Positions 58,530 to 64,000 of a stretch of DNA of 64,000 bases are shown in pieces. Where the stretch lies: the NCBI RefSeq assembly GCF_037975245.1, contig NC_092563.1, forward strand, positions 29,599,960-29,663,959. The letters run 5' to 3'. Both the position numbers and the translations under genes were made by a program. Origin of the DNA: Apostichopus japonicus. Its lineage: Eukaryota; Echinodermata; Holothuroidea; Aspidochirotida; Stichopodidae. Under the pieces are notes generated by a model, which searched no databases, had not been told where the DNA came from, and saw nothing but the letters and a program-made list of their open reading frames with translations. The first letter of the stretch is position 1. Each line of letters begins with the position of its first letter.

Positions 58530-58880
58530 GAGCTATTACACTGACTGTCACATAGAGACAGTCTAACTGACAAATAGCAGCAATGTGACTGTCACACTTA
58601 GTCTGACTAGCACTGACTGTCACATAGAGGCAGTCTGACTGACAAATAGCAGCACTGTGACTGTCACACATAGTCTGACTAACACTGAATGTCACATAGA
58701 GGCAGTCTAACTGACAAATAGCAGCACTGTGACTGTCACACATAGTCTGACTAACACTGACTGTCACATAGAGGCAGTCTGAATGACAAACAGCAGCTCT
58801 TTGTGACTGTCACACATAGTCTGACTAACACTGACTGTCACATAGAGACAGTCTAACTGTAAAATAGCAGTGCTGTGACT
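58530..58880. repeat. 72-bp tandem repeat (copy 2, expanded)
   Basis: The same unit as 4920-5185 with about five copies, so copy number changed after the duplication. Confidence 0.9.
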
Positions 58881-60854
58881 GTCAGACAGGATTATACCAA
58901 ATGATATTGCTAGTTTGTCACAGAAAGGCACAGTCTGTCAAACAGGCACATTCTTATTGTCTGTCTAGTATATGATCTGAATAGCAGGCTGCCTGCATGT
59001 CACAAAATCACACTGGGGATTAATTCACAGCTTGTCACAGAGGGGGCTACAGACTGTCAAAAACATACCTTAAACCATCAGTAAACCAAGAAATGTCCAA
59101 ACATCACAATTGAAAGTCTTCAAATGTGAACAAAATTCAACCATTAAATTTCATTGCAAGTTGAACAGTGTGTTCCCTGTCCGATTCTGACCACATTTGA
59201 ATGAACCTTCATTTAAAACAAAAACACAAATACAATTTCATGAGCATTCAATACTCTATACATCCTATAAACAACACAGTTAAAAAGTAAATGATTTGGA
59301 TATTGGTAAGGAAACTTCTTTTGTCTTTGATTAAAATACCCATGGCAGCCAAAAAAATTAAATCATGAAATGTTAGTATTGAGGGATTCTTATTTATCAT
59401 AACTTGATGATTCCCTACTCTTAAGAAATTCTTTTCTGCACCGCTAAAACTGTTTGCTAAATATTTCCTTGTACTGATTCACAGATACGTTGATACGTGC
59501 TACACAGTAACAACCGGGTTGTGTCTAAGCATAATCTGCTTAATATCACTAACTGTTAACAAGACAGTCACACAGTACTACAACCCAGTCCTGATAATTC
59601 TTACACAGTTCTGAGTATTCTCCTATCTCAGGAAAAGTGCCGAAAAGCAACAGGAGAACATTAGTTCTGATATGTAATCCCAAAAAATCTGGCATTTTAT
59701 AGCTTAGATGACAGAGTTGAGAGACAATTTTAGACCACTTTAGCCCTCCGAAGAGTAGAACAGAAAGTAAAAGTACTATGAATGGCCAACATGTCAGCTA
59801 TGGGTTGTAATGAGTTGGGTTTAACTAGTGAGAACTTCTACTAGGACTTACAAGAGACCATATTACTTTGACTTTTTATTGTGTAAGTCAATGGGAGAAT
59901 TATATGGAGTATGCTACCCTTATGTCTTTACACTATCACTGTGAATATAAAGTGCTTTTTCACTTATATCACTATAATTGTCGCCCGGTCAATGTTATTA
60001 TTACACTGCCATCCTACTATCATCCTATTTACTTAAAGGGTGTGAAGACTCTCGCAAAAAGAAACGTCTAATATCGGTAATTTGACCTAGTTTCGAATGA
60101 GGTGTAACAGAAGTGTTAAACACCACCATCGATCCCAGAACATACACACACAGCTTGTTACCGTTGGTAATTATACACTATTGTACAGTCAGTACATACA
60201 GCTGCGGTCAATACCCACAGTACGGTATACAAACGATACAGCGATGGACATCTCAGGTCCAGCTAAAGATAACAATCAAGGTATCACGTTTCATTACTGT
60301 CTGCATTTTGTAGCGACACGAACAAAACGTCACTTGCATGCAACAGAAAGTAAACCTTTTCAGATGGCCGCACGCCATTTGGGGCCAGTCTTCAATGCCC
60401 TTAATAAAGTAACTAATGCACGATCACATGAGGTTTTGCATGTCATCACTGCAATCCTTGTGAATACATAATTAGTAATAGATTGGCAGTCTTTACACTA
60501 TCACCACTACCACTGTAACTGTTCAACAATCACTGCCAGCATAAACCCCTAGTCTCATTAACAAACACCGTGTGATAAGTTACGTACAGCATTGCCCAGT
60601 TGTTAAAGGTTTTACATAAATGAGGTATCTTGTGTAACTTTGGAGAAAATAAAAAAACAGAGAAAGCACAACCAATGTCCGGTCCAATATCAAACCATTG
60701 GTTTCTACTTTGTGGACAGTCCAGTAAGTAGTCTGAATCATAGTTACATTGCCCTGTCATTACCTGATTGTTGCTTGGCAACGATCTGCCCTCAAACACA
60801 TTACCTGATTGTTTCTTGGCAACGATCTGCCATATCATACATATTACCCAGTTG

Positions 60855-62062
60855 CAGGGGCAGCGATCTGTTTCAAACATTGGGGGGGGGGGGGACATTT
60901 GCTTTTATGCAGGCGAATTACTATCAAAGCGGAGCGCCCCCAGATCACCGGAAATGGCATTTCTCGGGCTTGAAAATGACCAACCAGATGAACACTTTTG
61001 CCTAAGAACCAAGTTTTTCCTAATTGTTTTTTTTTTCATTCATAATCTTTTTTCAAGATTATCACCATTCACACATCATGTTCGACCTCATTGCATCTCC
61101 TGTGGATCATTGCATTTGTAGGTAATTCTACGTAACGCCCCACAATACCCGTCAGCCCCACTTTTCAAGGTTTTAAGCCCATTATTTGTTCAGAATTTGA
61201 ATAATAAATTCACTTCAAAACATACCCATAATGTTGCACAAAATTTCATCTATGGACAACCAGTATATAGAAAAAAACCCTCAACCCCTAACAGACCAAT
61301 CAAAATTGCACGAGTAGAGGGAAGTATGATGAAGAATGTTGGTCAAGGAATTTTCGAAAATTCAGACACGGCTAAATTATTGGTGTACAAATATTAAAAC
61401 CTCCTATAACAGCTACTATAAAACTTCGATATCATAGATAATACAAAAAAAATATGCTCGACGGAGAGGGCGATCTCCACCCTTCACCCCCCACCCCACC
61501 TCCCTTGGCTACGCACCTGTGGTTAGAAATATGTAGGAAACAGGCCAAATGGAAACCCAGTGAACCCATATCGATGTGGATCATATGGATGATTGTGCGC
61601 ACTTACACTCATACACAAGATGCAAACCAAATTTCATTATGGATGCGGTCCGTCTAGCTATTCATTTCGAAAAAATAGTAAAAACTACTTTCGGTCATAT
61701 ATAGTAACAAATTATGACATGGTTAGACAGACGCCTTACGAGGAATTTGCCGAGGGAGGGGCAAAGCTTGTACCCAGACTTTCTAAGCGTAGCTCCACCA
61801 TAAGTTGGCGCGGAGCGCAAAAGAAAATTTTGGCCGAAAATGCCTCCCAGATCGCTGGAAATGGCACTTCCCAGGCCTTGTAAGTTGCAGCTAGGCATTT
61901 TCTATTTTTAAATTACTAGCGATATCATAAAATATACAAAACATATGCTTATAAAAACTATGCCACCAAATATTGGGGGGGATATTAGATACTATATCCC
62001 CCACCTAAATAATTGGGGGACATGTCCCCCCGTCCCCCCCCCCCCCATAATCGCCGCCCATG
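60855..62062. mobile_element. 1.2-kb non-autonomous hAT-type element, only in the second duplication copy
   Basis: Inverted ends CAGGGGCAGCGAT and ATCGCCGCCCATG, flanked by CCCAGTTG at 60847-60854 and 62063-62070 (8 bp). It is absent from the matching place near 7180 in copy 1. The interior matches, inverted, parts of the element at 32654-34837. No transposase frame. Confidence 0.92.
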
Positions 62063-62096
62063 CCCAGTTGTTGCTTGCCAACGATCAAACACTCCC

Positions 62097-63865
62097 TCAA
62101 ACGTGGCTAATTTGTCTGCTAGGCACAGCCGGAGGATACAAGAATCCCTTGGCTGGAAACCTTCTCCCGGCGATTTCAATCTCTACTTTAGAGTGATGTA
62201 TGCAGTCAAGTGTGACTTCTCTTGCTTCTCCTGAGTTCTGATCCCTGTTTGTCACCCATCCCAGACAGACGAGTTTCTGGAGTGTTGGGCCATACCCTGT
62301 AGAGGTAGTGTAGCCAGTGAGCTTGCCATCAATATAGATGGCTTCTCCACCCCACGGCCACATGTCATGATCCAGATCATGGTCCTCAACCAGGAACATG
62401 GCTAGATGCCTCCGAGGGCCCTCTTCTCGTTTCCTCAGTAAAGCTTCACGTCCGAGAAAGTCCACACCCTATCATCAAAATCAGGTTTATACCTTGCAGT
62501 CAAACATAGCTCATTTCAGACATATTTCCAAGCTAGTTGAAAACTTGAAATATTACAACAAGGTGGCATGTCTTACAAAATGGCTTGAAGAATTTAACTA
62601 TTAAAAAGTTATTTAAGGCTTCAAGGGAATCTTAAAGATGACTTACATCAACCAATTAAATTTGCTCTGGGTTAGTGCAGTGCTTAGATATAGGACTGTT
62701 ACTACACTATGACATAAGATTCTGATTACCAGGGATAGATAACACCTGATCAGCACACTGGCAAATTGCAAAGAACTCTCATCTTTTCATTTCTTGAAAT
62801 TATCTACCAGACATCTTAACACTTACAACTGTTACTAAACTGTATACAAGGCATTTCAACCTTACGTATCTAAATATTATTTTCCAAATGGGATCATATC
62901 TTTTTGTTTTGGTTTAGAAAATGGAATGACCTGTTGGAGGGGTGGGGTGAGAGGTGAGAGTTTAAAGCTTTAAAATAACTGTACTGTTTCTCTCATTGCC
63001 ATATTGTTCTACTATTTTGGTGGGGAGGGGGGGGAGGAGGTGAGAGTTTGAAGTTTTAAAATAACTGTACTAATTCTCTCATTGCCATATTGTTCTACTA
63101 TTTTGGCGGGGGGGGGGGGGGGAGGAGGTGAGAGTTTGAAGCTTTAAAATAACTGTACTGTTTCTCTCATTGCCATATTGTTCTACTATTTGAGGGGGGA
63201 GGAGGTGAGAGTTTAAAGCTTTAAAACATCTGTTTTGTTTCTATCATTGCCATTTTGCTCTACTATTAGGTTAATTGGTCACTCCCATTCATAACAAGCA
63301 TAAGCTTGGAGAGTGACAAGCACTTCATTCAGAACAGTGATTGTCAGGCACTATTCAGGTCAACTGAGAGCCCCCCCCCCATAAAGCCCGCCACACTATA
63401 CACCTGAACTTATAGCTAATACATCTGTCCTTCTAAGTGGCCCCTATCCTATCAGTCACTTAAGCACACTGTAATAGCTTTGACCTCTACCTATGCCTCA
63501 ATCCTCCCTGTCTTCCCACAAATTCTCACTTTGCTAAACCTCCGCCCCCCCCCCATCCCCTCACAGGGTTGACCTGTTCCTCTCATAGTTTGATATCCAA
63601 CGTGTCAATAAACTCTTTCTATATTCTTCCCTTACCTTCTTCTTGTTTTCACTCTTCCCTCCAAACCTGCAAAAATATTTACCTTATCAAACTTGACCCG
63701 ATGTTCCCTTCCGATTTCAAATGGTGTGGCATCATCCACAAAGTCCTCTCCCCAATAAGGATAGAATTTTTCCAGCCTGAGCCATCGGAGGGCGTTATAA
63801 CCAGCATCTCTGATTCCATAGATTCTACCTGCTGCCTTCAGGGCATCGTAGACGTGAAGAGCATG
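62097..63865 (-). CDS. Second copy of the flavoprotein's last two exons (partial at window edge)
   Basis: Exon 15' is 63865-63683 and exon 16' is 62468-62097, with the same splice sites and phases as copy 1 and no stop or frameshift. I count three nucleotide differences in exon 15', all silent. Exon 16' has about five, three of them amino-acid changes (Ile to Val, Tyr to Cys, His to Leu). The surrounding introns differ much more, so the coding parts look constrained. The upstream exons would lie beyond 64000. It may be a second gene, a partial duplication or an uncollapsed haplotype. Confidence 0.8.
62930..63270. repeat. G-rich minisatellite (copy 2, contracted)
   Basis: Same unit as 8035-8625 but about four copies, including G runs longer than 14. 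Confidence 0.85.
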
Positions 63866-64000
63866 CTGTCGGAAGAAAATTTGAAAGATTACGTGGAGAT
63901 GATTTTGAAAAAGTTACAAAGACATATGACTAGAACAGCATCCAAGCACACGACAATTACAAAAGATCATCTCCGTCAGTATCAAGATGTAGACTGCAAA

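Larger units (their letters stand above)
56455..64000 (+). repeat. Segmental duplication, copy 2
   Basis: Same order as copy 1 with small indels, different minisatellite copy numbers (five units of 72 bp against about three and a half; four G-rich units against about seven) and a private hAT insertion. It runs off the right edge, so its true extent is unknown. Confidence 0.93.

Overview
This is animal nuclear DNA. Both main genes are split by GT-AG introns, the intergenic space holds decayed LTR and DNA transposons, and there are many mini- and microsatellites. Gene content (a PDPR/SARDH-type mitochondrial flavoprotein, a peroxisomal Lon protease, a P2X7-tail zinc-domain gene) and AT-rich introns full of minisatellites suit a marine invertebrate. 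An echinoderm is my guess, but nothing in the window proves it.

Layout. (1) 1-2.9 kb: intergenic sequence with repeat fragments (an inverted copy of a repeat found again at 6.4 and 60.1 kb, a hAT-like end, and the C-terminal tail of a retroelement ORF). (2) 2.9-9.4 kb: first copy of a segmental duplication. It contains the last two exons and downstream flank of the minus-strand flavoprotein gene. (3) 7.2-27.6 kb, minus strand: a complete 16-exon gene of 2610 coding bases (869 codons plus stop) with no frame break. It encodes a mitochondrial FAD protein of the DMGDH/SARDH/PDPR family. Five of its introns carry different minisatellites: 53 bp in intron 2, 121 bp in intron 5, 83/87 bp in intron 8, 88 bp and 22 bp in intron 14, and about 75 bp in intron 15. 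(4) 27.9-31.1 kb: telomere-like repeat, tRNA-like SINE head and a 92-bp palindromic MITE. (5) 31.1-39.4 kb: a broken Ty3/Gypsy-type LTR retrotransposon, itself hit by two DNA transposons. (6) 39.7-40.6 kb: two plus-strand exons of a P2X7-tail domain with an in-frame stop. (7) 41.4-44.3 kb: an uncertain minus-strand gene. (8) 44.7-45.5 kb: about 850 bp of pure GATA. (9) 45.9-53.2 kb, plus strand: ten exons of the C-terminal half of peroxisomal Lon protease (LONP2), ending in the SKL targeting signal but with two frameshifts and no upstream half. (10) 56.5-64 kb: second copy of the segmental duplication, including intact-looking copies of the last two flavoprotein exons and a private hAT insertion.

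The two host genes serve different organelles (mitochondrial one-carbon/pyruvate metabolism; peroxisomal protein quality control) and nothing ties them into one pathway. The most interesting points are about gene structure: a minisatellite that repeats a real splice donor eight times, a tandemly triplicated exon with two dead copies, a PDPR-like protein that keeps the histidine used for covalent flavin binding in SARDH/DMGDH, and a duplication that may be a second gene or an uncollapsed haplotype.
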